A stretch of 52,806 nucleotides of DNA. It comes from Mucilaginibacter sp. L294 (GTDB lineage: Bacteria > Bacteroidota > Bacteroidia > Sphingobacteriales > Sphingobacteriaceae). Of the stretch, positions 43,742-52,806 are shown one piece after another (within the stretch, counting starts at the first letter, position 1; every line of letters begins with the position of its first letter). The stretch covers positions 1-52,806 of the forward strand of contig NZ_LGEK01000029.1 of the NCBI RefSeq assembly GCF_001636615.1, written 5' to 3'. A program made the translations under genes and the position numbers. The notes under the pieces are model-generated. The model searched no databases. It saw only the letters and a list, made by a program, of their open reading frames with translations, and was not told where the DNA came from.

Positions 43742-44076
43742 TTGGTTGCAGGTTTAAGGTTCAACAACGTTTGCAACTGATCTATAAAGGCTTGCGCCTC
43801 GGTTAATTTACTGGTTACCTCTTTACCACCCTGCTCGGTAAGGCGGTAGTATTTGCGTACCCGGTTATCCACTACCTGTGTAAATGTTTCCAGGAAACCA
43901 TCTGCCTCCAGTTTGTGCAGGGCAGGGTACAAAGCACCCTCAGTAAGCATTATTTCGCCCTCTGATACCTCTTTAACCTTTTGGGTTATCTCGTATCCAT
44001 ACATCTGGTCGTTATCCTCCAGCAGTTTTAAAATAATGGTTTGCAGACTTCCTTTTAGCAATGGGTTGGTGCTCAT
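43738..44076 (-). CDS. PadR family transcriptional regulator
   Basis: A 112-aa DNA-binding protein with the PadR winged-helix N-terminus: LLKGSLQTIILKLLEDNDQM, YGYEITQKVKEVSEGEIMLT, EGALYPALHKLEADGFLET, and the wing VVDNRVRKYYRLTEQGGKEV. A short C-terminal dimerisation helix follows (QAFIDQLQTLLNLK). PadR proteins usually repress their own operon and respond to small ligands or envelope stress. It leads a three-gene operon with two membrane proteins. A perfect 25-bp palindrome lies 23 nt upstream of its start and is the likely operator. Confidence 0.94.
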   Translation of the reverse strand: MSTNPLLKGSLQTIILKLLEDNDQMYGYEITQKVKEVSEGEIMLTEGALYPALHKLEADGFLETFTQVVDNRVRKYYRLTEQGGKEVTSKLTEAQAFIDQLQTLLNLKPATK

Positions 44077-44080
44077 GAAT

Positions 44081-44088
44081 CAAATATA
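44081..44088 (-). promoter_or_regulatory. -7 promoter box of padR operon
   Basis: CAAATATA on the plus strand reads TATATTTG on the minus strand, 4 nt before the padR ATG, matching TAnnTTTG. No TTG is present at the -33 position, which is instead occupied by the palindrome. The very short distance would give a leaderless or nearly leaderless transcript. Confidence 0.5.
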
Positions 44089-44098
44089 TAAACTTTTC

Positions 44099-44123
44099 AT
44101 ATACATAAGAAAATTATGTATAT
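44099..44123. promoter_or_regulatory. Putative PadR operator
   Basis: ATATACATAA-GAAAA-TTATGTATAT is a perfect 10-bp inverted repeat with a 5-nt centre. Known PadR operators contain ACAT/ATGT half-sites, which are present here. It covers the expected -33 region, so a bound dimer would block the promoter. Confidence 0.7.
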
Positions 44124-44280
44124 AAATTAAAAAGTAAGTTTTTTGTGATATTGATGATTACCGACTGTTTTGGTCGTTCTGCAAGCACAAAGGAACGTTT
44201 TAAGACGAATTAAAGTCAGATAAAACCGAATGAAAGTCGAAAAAAGTCGAATGAAAGCGGTCAAAACACCTAAAATATAA

Positions 44281-44306
44281 AAAGCCTCCTGGTATCAGGA
44301 GGCTTT
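44281..44306 (-). terminator. Terminator of gyrB
   Basis: AAAGCCTCCTG-GTAT-CAGGAGGCTTT, an 11-bp stem, followed on the minus strand by T-rich sequence. It lies 53 nt after the gyrB stop, beyond a GATGTGCGGAT-type repeat. Confidence 0.85.
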
Positions 44307-44321
44307 GATATTTAAGAGGCA

Positions 44322-44358
44322 TCTGCACATCTAAAATCCGCACATCTGCATATCTATC
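44322..44358. repeat. GATGTGCGGAT-type repeat after gyrB
   Basis: On the minus strand, immediately after the gyrB stop: GATATGCAGATGTGCGGATT, then TTAGATGTGCAGATGC. Same family as 9940-9966 and 47102-47136. Confidence 0.8.
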
Positions 44359-46323
<1,965 letters not shown>

Positions 46324-46459
46324 TTAAAACAATAACCTTCAAATTTACGATTTTTGCTTCACATTAAGGTGATTATTGTTTAACAATAGTACGATTGTGG
46401 ATAAATATGACTGGTAATAAACATGTTAATTAATGGTTAGGAAACTTGTGATGAAAGAT

Positions 46460-46467
46460 TATATTTG
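46460..46467 (+). promoter_or_regulatory. -7 promoter box of the OmpH-like gene
   Basis: TATATTTG, 26 nt before the ATG at 46494. The matching -33 TTG is not at ideal spacing, so only the -7 element is supported. Confidence 0.4.
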
Positions 46468-46493
46468 TCAAAATTTTTTTTAAGATAAACACA

Positions 46494-47093
46494 ATGAAAA
46501 TGAAGGCCTCAATTGTTACAAAATCAGTATTAGCATTACTAATAGCTGCAGGTGTATCTGCTTGTAACCAAAACAAACCAGAAACTAAAGCCGCTGCTGC
46601 AACTACTGCAGGTACAACTGCCGGTACTCCTGAAATTGTTTACATCAACCAGGATTCTTTAGTTGCTAAATACGACTACATTAAGGATATGGACAAACGC
46701 CTTGGTGATAAAGGTAAAGCTGCACAAACCGACGTACAATCGCGCCAGCAAGCCATACAACGCGAAATTGCTGAATACCAAAAAGCTGCTCCAACCATGG
46801 CTGCCGATCAGCGCCAGGCTACCGAGCAACGCTTGCAACGTAAAGGCCAGGAGTTTCAGCAATACCAGCAAAATGCCGGCGCCCAGGTACAAAACGAACA
46901 GGTAGGTGAGCAAACTAAGCTTTATGAAAAGCTTGTTGACTTTACTAAAACTTACGCTAAAGAAAAAGGTTATAAAATGATATTAACCTATCAAAAAGGT
47001 AATACCACTATGCTTTACGGCGACCCAAGCCTTGATGTAACTGCCGATGTTATTAAAAGGTTAAACGACGCTTACGCTAAAGACAAAAAATAA
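46494..47093 (+). CDS. OmpH/Skp-like periplasmic lipoprotein
   Basis: A 199-aa protein with a lipobox ending VSAC at residue 24, so lipid-anchored. A short Ala/Thr linker (residues 32-45) precedes the OmpH domain: a first strand EIVYINQDSLVAKYDYIKDM, a long coiled-coil arm rich in Q, R and E (about 65-135), and a last strand KMILTYQKGNTTMLYGDPSL. Skp-type chaperones hold unfolded outer-membrane proteins in the periplasm; the lipidated form would be tethered to a membrane. Solitary: bamA and lpxD, the usual neighbours of skp, are absent here. Confidence 0.9.
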   Translation: MKMKASIVTKSVLALLIAAGVSACNQNKPETKAAAATTAGTTAGTPEIVYINQDSLVAKYDYIKDMDKRLGDKGKAAQTDVQSRQQAIQREIAEYQKAAPTMAADQRQATEQRLQRKGQEFQQYQQNAGAQVQNEQVGEQTKLYEKLVDFTKTYAKEKGYKMILTYQKGNTTMLYGDPSLDVTADVIKRLNDAYAKDKK

Positions 47094-47101
47094 TTTAAAA
47101 A

Positions 47102-47136
47102 GATGTGCGGATGTGTGAAAATGCAGATGTACAGAT
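47102..47136. repeat. GATGTGCGGAT-type repeat after the OmpH-like gene
   Basis: GATGTGCGGATGTGTGAAAA, then TGCAGATGTACAGAT, 8 nt after the stop. Same family as 9940-9966. Confidence 0.8.
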
Positions 47137-47154
47137 AAAAAAATAATGTAATTT

Positions 47155-47183
47155 AAAACCCCAACTTATAGTTGGGGTTTTTT
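47155..47183 (+). terminator. Terminator of the OmpH-like gene
   Basis: AAAACCCCAAC-TTATA-GTTGGGGTTTT plus TT: an 11-bp stem with a T-run. It ends 7 nt before the guaD start, so guaD must be expressed from a promoter overlapping this region or by read-through. Confidence 0.9.
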
Positions 47184-47190
47184 AATTTAG

Positions 47191-47676
47191 ATGCATATGG
47201 AAGATAAAGGGAACGAGAAATTCATGCAGATAGCTATTGATCTGTCTGAATATAATGTAACGCAGGCGCAGGGCGGCCCTTTTGGCGCTGTAATAGTGAA
47301 AGATGGGATGATTATAGCCCGCAGCGCAAACAGGGTTGTACCTACTAATGACCCTACCGCGCATGCGGAGGTATCTGTTATACGTTTAGCCTGCCAGGAA
47401 CTGGAAACATTTAATTTAGAGGGCTGCGAGATATATACCAGCTGCGAACCCTGCCCTATGTGCCTTGGGGCCATTTACTGGGCGCGCATTAGCAAAGTGT
47501 ATTATGCCAATACCAAAAAGGACGCTGCCGATATAGGCTTCGACGATCATTTTATTTACGATGAGCTGGAAAAGCCTATGGAAAAACGCCAGATGCCATT
47601 TGTACAAATGATGCACAATGAAGCATTAGCCGTGTTTAAACAATGGGAGATCTCGGAAAGTAAAAAAGATTATTAA
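47191..47676 (+). CDS. guaD: Guanine deaminase
   Basis: Zinc-dependent hydrolysis of guanine to xanthine and ammonia in purine salvage. The 161-aa protein belongs to the cytidine-deaminase fold: zinc ligand and proton shuttle in PTAHAEV (H58, E60) and zinc cysteines in SCEPCPMCLGAIYWAR (C88, C91). The C-terminal segment DIGFDDHFIYDELEKPMEKR, then QMPFVQM, matches Bacillus subtilis GuaD closely and distinguishes it from the tRNA adenosine deaminase TadA. Start at 47191 (MHMEDKG); the second ATG at 47197 is an equal alternative. Overlaps the convergent downstream gene by 4 nt. Confidence 0.92.
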   Translation: MHMEDKGNEKFMQIAIDLSEYNVTQAQGGPFGAVIVKDGMIIARSANRVVPTNDPTAHAEVSVIRLACQELETFNLEGCEIYTSCEPCPMCLGAIYWARISKVYYANTKKDAADIGFDDHFIYDELEKPMEKRQMPFVQMMHNEALAVFKQWEISESKKDY

Positions 47677-48011
47677 CCGATCAACCCTATCCACTGGCAA
47701 TCTTCAAAATCTGTAAGCATGTGAAACAGCAGGCCTACAGCTACTATCCTTGTTTTGGGGAAAAACAAAAGCACCACATATACAGCTATTGCATAATAAG
47801 AATGTAGCGGGTGGAAACCTATACTGCACCTTGTGGGGTCAAAAATGGGTTTAGCCAGCAAGTGGTCGGCATCAACTACCATGGTTGCAACCATAATAAG
47901 CCAGGCCTTTTGCCACCTATCCCTAAAAAATATAAAAGCTATTAGGCCGGGGGCTAAAAAATGCAGGCTGTAATGTAATACAGGGCGAATTATGGTTAAC
48001 AATTGTTCCAA
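47673..48011 (-). CDS. DUF6122-type small membrane protein
   Basis: A 112-aa hydrophobic protein with about three membrane segments and conserved polar motifs MVVDADHLLAKP, CSIGFHPLHSYYAI and LLFHMLTDFEDC. The repeated His/Asp pattern suggests metal binding and resembles membrane-bound metal-dependent hydrolase-like families. No function is known. It follows kdsA by 29 nt on the same strand, so it may be the last gene of the Kdo operon. Its stop overlaps the guaD stop on the other strand. Confidence 0.78.
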   Translation of the reverse strand: MEQLLTIIRPVLHYSLHFLAPGLIAFIFFRDRWQKAWLIMVATMVVDADHLLAKPIFDPTRCSIGFHPLHSYYAIAVYVVLLFFPKTRIVAVGLLFHMLTDFEDCQWIGLIG

Positions 48012-48040
48012 CCCTTATTAATTATAAAAGCATATGCTTA

Positions 48041-48820
48041 TTAGTTGATGAGCGATTTTATTAATTCTTCCAGGTCCTTTAGATATAACATATTCGGGCC
48101 GTCGCTCAGGGCGTGGTCTGGATCTGGATGGGTTTCTATAAAGTAACCGCTTGCCCCAAACGCTTTTGCCGCGTGCGACATATAAGGCACAAATTTGCGG
48201 TCGCCACCAGTTTTGCCACCTGCACCACCCGGGCGCTGTACCGAGTGTGTACAATCCATACAAACCGGGTAGCCAAACTCCTTCATATCATAAATATTCC
48301 TGAAATCGACCACCAGGTTGTTATAACCAAAAGAATTGCCGCGCTCTGTCAGGATGATCTGCTCGTTACCGGCTTCCTTCACTTTTTGCGCCGGGTAAAA
48401 CATATCCTGGCCGGACAGGAACTGTGCTTTTTTGATGTTTACTATTTTACCTGTTTCCGCAGCCGCTACCAGCAGATCGGTTTGGCGGCATAGGAATGCC
48501 GGGATCTGCAAAATATCAACCACCCCGGCCGCTATTGCCGCCTGGAATGGCTCGTGGATATCTGTAGTAACAGGCAGGTTAAACTTTTCTTTTACGTTGT
48601 TCAGCATTTCCAGCCCTTTGCCAATACCCGGGCCGCGGTACGCGTGGATGCTGGTGCGGTTGGCTTTATCAAACGATGATTTAAACACCACCGTTACCGG
48701 GTATTTGCTGCCAATTTCGGCAACCTTTTCGGCTACGGTGTAAAGTAGTTCCTGGTTCTCCATTACGCATGGGCCAACAATAAAAAAAGGTTTCTCGGTG
48801 ATATCTTTATATAATGCCAT
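48041..48820 (-). CDS. kdsA: 3-deoxy-8-phosphooctulonate synthase (Kdo-8-P synthase)
   Basis: Condenses phosphoenolpyruvate with arabinose 5-phosphate to Kdo-8-phosphate for lipopolysaccharide inner core. The 259-aa TIM barrel carries VFKSSFDKANRTSIHAYRGP, TDIHEPFQ, QIPAFLCRQTDLL, LTERGNSFGYNNLVVDFR and THSVQRPGG. The residue after GP in FIVGPCVMEN is cysteine (C18), which together with the later His, Glu (FIETHPDPDH) and Asp (ALSDGPN) forms the metal site of class II (metal-dependent) KdsA, unlike the asparagine of the E. coli enzyme. The start overlaps kdsB by 14 nt. Confidence 0.97.
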   Translation of the reverse strand: MALYKDITEKPFFIVGPCVMENQELLYTVAEKVAEIGSKYPVTVVFKSSFDKANRTSIHAYRGPGIGKGLEMLNNVKEKFNLPVTTDIHEPFQAAIAAGVVDILQIPAFLCRQTDLLVAAAETGKIVNIKKAQFLSGQDMFYPAQKVKEAGNEQIILTERGNSFGYNNLVVDFRNIYDMKEFGYPVCMDCTHSVQRPGGAGGKTGGDRKFVPYMSHAAKAFGASGYFIETHPDPDHALSDGPNMLYLKDLEELIKSLIN

Positions 48821-49547
48821 TGTCTTTTATCTTTTTACGTGCCAGTTCTAGGTCTTCGGGGGTGTCTATCCCCTTTTCAATTCCATTCACTTCAATCATT
48901 TTAATTTTATAGCCGTTCTCAATAGCTCTTAGCTGCTCCAGCTTTTCGGTGCTTTCTAAAAACGAGACCGGCATGGTAATAAATTCTTTTAAGAAGGATG
49001 CCTTATAAGCATAAACGCCCATATGTTTTTTATAAACGGAAACATCATCCACCTCTTTATCCCTCGAAAAAGGGATTGCAAACCTGGAGAAGTATATCGC
49101 GTTGCCATTAACATCTGTAATAACTTTAACCAGGTTGGGGTTGTGTAGCTCGCCAATATTGGCCACAGGCGCGCAAACACTGGCCATAGCGGCATCGCTT
49201 TGCTGCAGGGCAGTTATCAGCCTGTCAATAATACCGGCATCAAAAAAGGGTTCATCTCCCTGTACATTTACCACTATATCGCAGATTACGGTTTCAATCA
49301 CCTCGGCTATACGGTCGGTACCGCTGGGGTGTTCTTCCTTTGTCATGAGTACATGAGGTGTAAACCCCTTGCAAATATTAAATACCTCATCACTATCAGC
49401 AGCTATCCAAACCTCGTGATGCAGGGTGGCTTTTAAGCAAGCCTCGTAAACACGTTGTATAACGGGTTTACCACCCAGATCAAGCAGCACTTTGCGTGGC
49501 AATCGGGTCGACTTTAACCGGGCGGGTATAACAATGATGGCTTTCAT
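48807..49547 (-). CDS. kdsB: 3-deoxy-manno-octulosonate cytidylyltransferase
   Basis: Activates Kdo with CTP to CMP-Kdo, the donor for lipid A glycosylation. The 246-aa nucleotidyltransferase opens with IIVIPARLKSTRLPRKVLLD and contains the metal/nucleotide motif VVNVQGDEPFFDAGIIDRLI, then the Kdo-pocket region KHMGVYAYKASFLKEF and LEQLRAIENGYKIKMIEV, and it ends with GIDTPEDLELARKKIK. It lies 3 nt after kdsD and overlaps kdsA, giving the tight order kdsD-kdsB-kdsA. Confidence 0.97.
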   Translation of the reverse strand: MKAIIVIPARLKSTRLPRKVLLDLGGKPVIQRVYEACLKATLHHEVWIAADSDEVFNICKGFTPHVLMTKEEHPSGTDRIAEVIETVICDIVVNVQGDEPFFDAGIIDRLITALQQSDAAMASVCAPVANIGELHNPNLVKVITDVNGNAIYFSRFAIPFSRDKEVDDVSVYKKHMGVYAYKASFLKEFITMPVSFLESTEKLEQLRAIENGYKIKMIEVNGIEKGIDTPEDLELARKKIKDNGII

Positions 49548-49550
49548 GTA

Positions 49551-50486
49551 TTAAACCTGGCTAAATATCTGATAAACTCCCGTAAGGGTATTTTGATCAT
49601 TATGTACCAAAAGCGTTGTTATTTTACGCTCCATCATCAGTTCTTCGGCATCATAAACCAATTCGTGCTCGTTAATAGTTTTAGGGCTGGTGTTCATGAT
49701 ATCTGTAATAGGCAAATTGTGCAGGTCGTTGTATTTAACCAGGCCGCGGCGCAGGTCGCCATCCGTTATTACACCTGCTACATTTTGGGGTGTGCCTACT
49801 ATAACCATACCCAGTTTACCTTCGCTCATTTTTAGCACCAGTTGTGTAAAGGTAGCCGTGCTATCAATAAACGGAAGTTTATCAGTCCGCATCAAATCCT
49901 TTATCCTCACCAGCAGTTTACGCCCAAGCCTGCCACCGGGATGAAACCTTGCAAAATCGGCAGGAGAAAAATCTTTCGCCGTCATTAAAGCCACTGCAAG
50001 GGCATCGCCCATAACCAGGGTGGCCGTGGTTGATGATGTAGGCGCCAGCTCAAGCGGGCATGCCTCCTGCTTTACGCAAACATTTAAATGGTATGTGGCA
50101 TTCTTAGCCAAGGTTGAATTAGTATTGCCGGTTATAGCTATAAACTTATTTTTATTGTATTGCAGATACGGAACTATCTTCAGGATCTCTTCGGTTTCGC
50201 CCGAGTAGGATACGAGTATCACAACATCATCGGCGCTTATCATTCCCAGGTCGCCGTGAAAGGCTTCGGCAGGGTGCATAAAAAAGCTGGGGGTACCTGT
50301 GCTGGTGAATGTGGCCGAGATTTTTTTCCCGATATGGCCTGATTTGCCCATACCACAAACCACTAACTTACCTGTAGAATTCAGAATAGCATTAACAGCC
50401 TCATTAAACTGTTCATCTATCATCGACGCCACATATTGCAGCGATGCTATCTCTATATCGAATACTTTTTGGGCGATACTTTTCAT
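49551..50486 (-). CDS. kdsD: Arabinose-5-phosphate isomerase
   Basis: Converts ribulose 5-phosphate to arabinose 5-phosphate, the precursor for KdsA. The 311-aa protein has an N-terminal SIS domain (VVCGMGKSGHIGKKISATFT, HPAEAFHGDLGMI, VSYSGETEEIL, PTSSTTATLVMGDALAVALM) and two C-terminal CBS domains from about residue 195. The ATG at 50486 (MKSIAQKVFDIEIASL) is chosen; an in-frame ATG at 50534 adds 16 residues with no family support. First gene of the three-gene kds run, 109 nt downstream of the CapD-like gene. Confidence 0.95.
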   Translation of the reverse strand: MKSIAQKVFDIEIASLQYVASMIDEQFNEAVNAILNSTGKLVVCGMGKSGHIGKKISATFTSTGTPSFFMHPAEAFHGDLGMISADDVVILVSYSGETEEILKIVPYLQYNKNKFIAITGNTNSTLAKNATYHLNVCVKQEACPLELAPTSSTTATLVMGDALAVALMTAKDFSPADFARFHPGGRLGRKLLVRIKDLMRTDKLPFIDSTATFTQLVLKMSEGKLGMVIVGTPQNVAGVITDGDLRRGLVKYNDLHNLPITDIMNTSPKTINEHELVYDAEELMMERKITTLLVHNDQNTLTGVYQIFSQV

Positions 50487-50595
50487 AAACTGCAAAAGCT
50501 CTGCTGATATTATTTTGTATGCAATTATACTCAATAAAATCAGACAAGCTAAATGCCTTTACCTGCCAGCGGCAAATACAGGGAGAAATACGGCG

Positions 50596-52542
50596 TTAAT
50601 CCTGCAGTACCCTTAGCTTTGGGCTTTCTATCTGGATAGGTTTTACCGTATTATTATCCAGGTCTTCAAACTGCGAGTTTTTGCTGATAAATTCAGGAAC
50701 AATTTCCTTCATTTTATTTACCATAGCCATATCATTGTTTTGTTTATTTAACAAAAGCAACTCGTTGATATCCTCAGTAACTTTTTCATGAGGATAATTG
50801 ATCACCTCAGATATTTTTATTTTTTCGTGATGGGTAGGCATGGTGTGCTCACCATCATTAAGCAATTCTTCGTATAATTTTTCGCCCGGGCGTAAGCCTG
50901 AGTAAACAATTTTAATATCCCTATCGGGCTGTAACCCGGCAAGTTTTATCATTTTGAGTGCCAAATCTACAATCTTAACCGGCTCGCCCATGTCAAAGAT
51001 GAAGATCTCGCCCCCGCTTCCCATAGTACCGGCTTCTAACACTAAGTGTACAGCCTCTGGTATGGTCATGAAATAACGGGTTATTTCGGGGTGGGTAACC
51101 GTAATAGGCCCACCTTTTTGTATCTGCGCCCTAAAGCGTGGAATAACCGAACCGTTAGAGCCCAGTACATTTCCAAAACGGGTAGTTATAAAGCAGGTAC
51201 CTTTATTTATAGGGTTGTCTTTTAATGATTGAATATATATTTCGGCAATACGTTTTGTAGTGCCCATGATATTTGAAGGGTTTACAGCCTTATCAGTAGA
51301 TACCATTACAAATTTATTTACACCAAACGCTACCGATAGGTCGGCAATGTTTTTTGTACCCAAAACATTGGCCCTTACCGCTTCAGATGGGTTTTCTTCC
51401 ATCATCGGCACATGTTTGTAGGCCGCGGCGTGGTATACAACTTCTGGGCTATAATCTGTAAAAAGCTTATGCATGCGGTCATAATTCCGTATGTCGCCTA
51501 TAAAAATCTTAATAGGTACTTTTGCGAATTTCTCTTCAACCTCTAACCGGATATCATGAAGCGGAGATTCGGCCTGATCGCAAAGAATAACCATGGCCGG
51601 GTTGTAGTGTAAAACCTGCTGAACAATTTCAGACCCGATTGAGCCTGCAGCACCTGTAACCAAAACACGCTTGCCTTGTAAATCTTCTGATATACGCGTA
51701 GTATCAATCTGTATAGTTTTGCGTTGAAGCAGATCTTCAATTTTAAGATCCTTAATTTGCTGCATGTTCAGCTTACCGTAGATCCATTGGTCAGACGGCG
51801 GTACGGTTAGTACCTGTATACCTAATGCAAGGCAGGCTTCAAGCGCTGTTCTTTTAGATTGTTCGTCAAGATGATGATTCATGATGATCATCTTATCAAT
51901 AGCACGTTTGTCTTTCAGTTTAGCAAGTTTATTAATATCGTAAACCCTAACCTGTTGTATCTCTTTATTAATTTTATTGGTATCAGCATCCACAAAACCG
52001 GCTATAACAAAATTAGTTTGTGCACTTGCTTCTAAAGCTTGTTTAACTAATACCGCGCTCGTATCTGATCCGTAAATTAACACTACGGTTTTTTTAGAAC
52101 TTGAATAATTATTAATGTAGTTAAAGGCGCTTTTTACCGCGCTTCTGAGTAGTATAAGGAGGGTACTGGATACTGAGAAATTAACCAGCAGCACAAGATC
52201 AATGGTGGCAGAATTAACATGCAAATATGGTTTAACCCACATGGCAATTATAACCATATATAGTATGCTACTAATAAACACCGACCCGAAAATACGCAGT
52301 ACATCGCGTGTGTTTGAATACCTGATAAGGCCAATATGTACCCGCATCAGGTACATAACTATCGCAGTAACTATACAATAAACACCTGTATAAATAAAAA
52401 AGTATCCTCTTAATATATTAGCAAATTCAAATCTGTTTACAATAAGGTAAGAAGAAGCAAATGACCATGTAACAATTACAAAGTCTAATAACATTATTAT
52501 CCACCTTGGGAGTACCTTACTGAATAGTAAATATTTTTTCAT
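50596..52542 (-). CDS. CapD/FlaA1/PglF-like nucleotide-sugar 4,6-dehydratase, membrane form
   Basis: A 648-aa polysaccharide-biosynthesis protein. The N-terminal region has four membrane helices (about residues 10-120), a CoA-binding-like Rossmann segment follows (about 140-245), then the short-chain dehydrogenase/epimerase catalytic domain from about residue 285 (RVLVTGAAGSIGSEIVQQVL). The catalytic-site segment MVSTDKAVNPSNIMGTTKRI and the C-terminal motif YSGLRPGEKLYEELLNDGE are those of UDP-GlcNAc 4,6-dehydratases such as PglF and WbpM. It would supply 6-deoxy-4-keto sugars for glycans. The ATG at 52542 (MKKYLLFSKVLPRWIIML) is used rather than 52581. No other glycan cluster genes are visible before the contig end. 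Confidence 0.93.
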   Translation of the reverse strand: MKKYLLFSKVLPRWIIMLLDFVIVTWSFASSYLIVNRFEFANILRGYFFIYTGVYCIVTAIVMYLMRVHIGLIRYSNTRDVLRIFGSVFISSILYMVIIAMWVKPYLHVNSATIDLVLLVNFSVSSTLLILLRSAVKSAFNYINNYSSSKKTVVLIYGSDTSAVLVKQALEASAQTNFVIAGFVDADTNKINKEIQQVRVYDINKLAKLKDKRAIDKMIIMNHHLDEQSKRTALEACLALGIQVLTVPPSDQWIYGKLNMQQIKDLKIEDLLQRKTIQIDTTRISEDLQGKRVLVTGAAGSIGSEIVQQVLHYNPAMVILCDQAESPLHDIRLEVEEKFAKVPIKIFIGDIRNYDRMHKLFTDYSPEVVYHAAAYKHVPMMEENPSEAVRANVLGTKNIADLSVAFGVNKFVMVSTDKAVNPSNIMGTTKRIAEIYIQSLKDNPINKGTCFITTRFGNVLGSNGSVIPRFRAQIQKGGPITVTHPEITRYFMTIPEAVHLVLEAGTMGSGGEIFIFDMGEPVKIVDLALKMIKLAGLQPDRDIKIVYSGLRPGEKLYEELLNDGEHTMPTHHEKIKISEVINYPHEKVTEDINELLLLNKQNNDMAMVNKMKEIVPEFISKNSQFEDLDNNTVKPIQIESPKLRVLQD

Positions 52543-52787
52543 AAGTGTATTTTCTAGGGGCAAACGATGCAAAGTTAACATTTTCAGGCATTAACTAATG
52601 CTTTAATCCTAAGTATTTCTTTAGTTTAACGAAAACCTTACACCTCATAATTACAACTACTGTGAATTAATACAGATAAAACGCAAACCGAAAAAGATTA
52701 CTTATCAAACCATAGTAATAATGACTAAAGTGTACAACACATTTGGGGGGAGTTTGTTGCTGAACATTACAAATATAAATATTACAG

Positions 52788-52806
52788 CTGTCTCTTATAC
52801 ACATCT
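52788..52806. other. Nextera/Tn5 mosaic end at right end
   Basis: CTGTCTCTTATACACATCT is the exact 19-bp mosaic end, in the opposite orientation to the left-hand copy. It is library adapter and not genomic. Confidence 0.98.

Noticed and set aside
42396..44076. ABC transporter or two-component system
   Set aside because: Neither membrane protein has an ATP-binding, kinase or permease motif; the PadR assignment of the first gene is clear.
47191..47676. tRNA adenosine deaminase (tadA)
   Set aside because: The C-terminal FDDHFIYDELEKP region and overall layout match guanine deaminase.

Overview
The window reads as a complete 52.8 kb assembly contig from a member of the Bacteroidota, most likely the Sphingobacteriaceae (Mucilaginibacter/Pedobacter-like; genus not provable from sequence alone). 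Supporting signs are a lipidated TamA variant (TamL) coupled to TamB, a carotenoid cluster with a two-domain CrtYcd-type lycopene cyclase, TAnnTTTG-type -7 promoter boxes, weak or absent Shine-Dalgarno sequences, and many small palindromic intergenic repeats. Both ends carry the 19-bp Tn5/Nextera mosaic end (9-27 and 52788-52806). These are library adapters and not genomic DNA, so the biological sequence is about 28-52787.

Layout. (1) 129-13333: one long plus-strand branched-chain amino acid operon, ilvD-ilvB-ilvN-ilvC-leuC-[ABM]-leuD-[MT1]-leuB-[MT2]-leuA-ilvA, closed by a terminator. Three non-canonical genes (an ABM-fold protein and two SAM methyltransferases) sit between the leu genes, and short repeats of several families lie at most junctions. 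LeuA lacks the C-terminal leucine-binding regulatory domain. (2) 13550-20041: carotenoid region. crtI diverges from crtB-hypothetical-crtYcd-cytochrome b5; an ECF sigma factor, murB and crtZ follow on the minus strand. (3) 20211-29157: an FtsX-like permease, lpdA, an S15/CocE-type hydrolase, an M1 aminopeptidase and a DUF2807 protein. (4) 29238-33861 (minus): trxA and dnaE, separated by a ParE-type toxin-antitoxin pair. (5) 34114-41486: tamB-tamL for outer-membrane biogenesis. (6) 41964-44076: a retropepsin-like protein and a PadR regulator with two paralogous membrane proteins, preceded by a perfect palindromic operator candidate. (7) 44359-47676: gyrB, an OmpH/Skp-like lipoprotein and guanine deaminase. 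(8) 47673-52542 (minus): envelope sugar genes, with a CapD-like nucleotide-sugar dehydratase, kdsD, kdsB, kdsA and a DUF6122-type protein.

How the genes work together: region 1 makes valine, isoleucine and leucine from pyruvate and threonine. Region 2 makes and hydroxylates beta-carotene-type pigments. Regions 5 and 8 build the outer membrane (protein/lipid assembly, and Kdo for lipopolysaccharide). Regions 4 and 7 hold core replication genes.

The strongest leads for something undescribed are: (a) the Tam-like methyltransferase inside the leucine operon, possibly acting on an isopropylmalate-type acid; (b) the regulatory-domain-less LeuA; (c) near-identical 36-bp repeats placed 5 nt before the leuD and leuA start codons; (d) the PadR-membrane protein operon with its operator; (e) a nested, partly duplicated palindrome at 41485-41877. 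No tRNA, rRNA, CRISPR array, prophage or full insertion sequence was seen.
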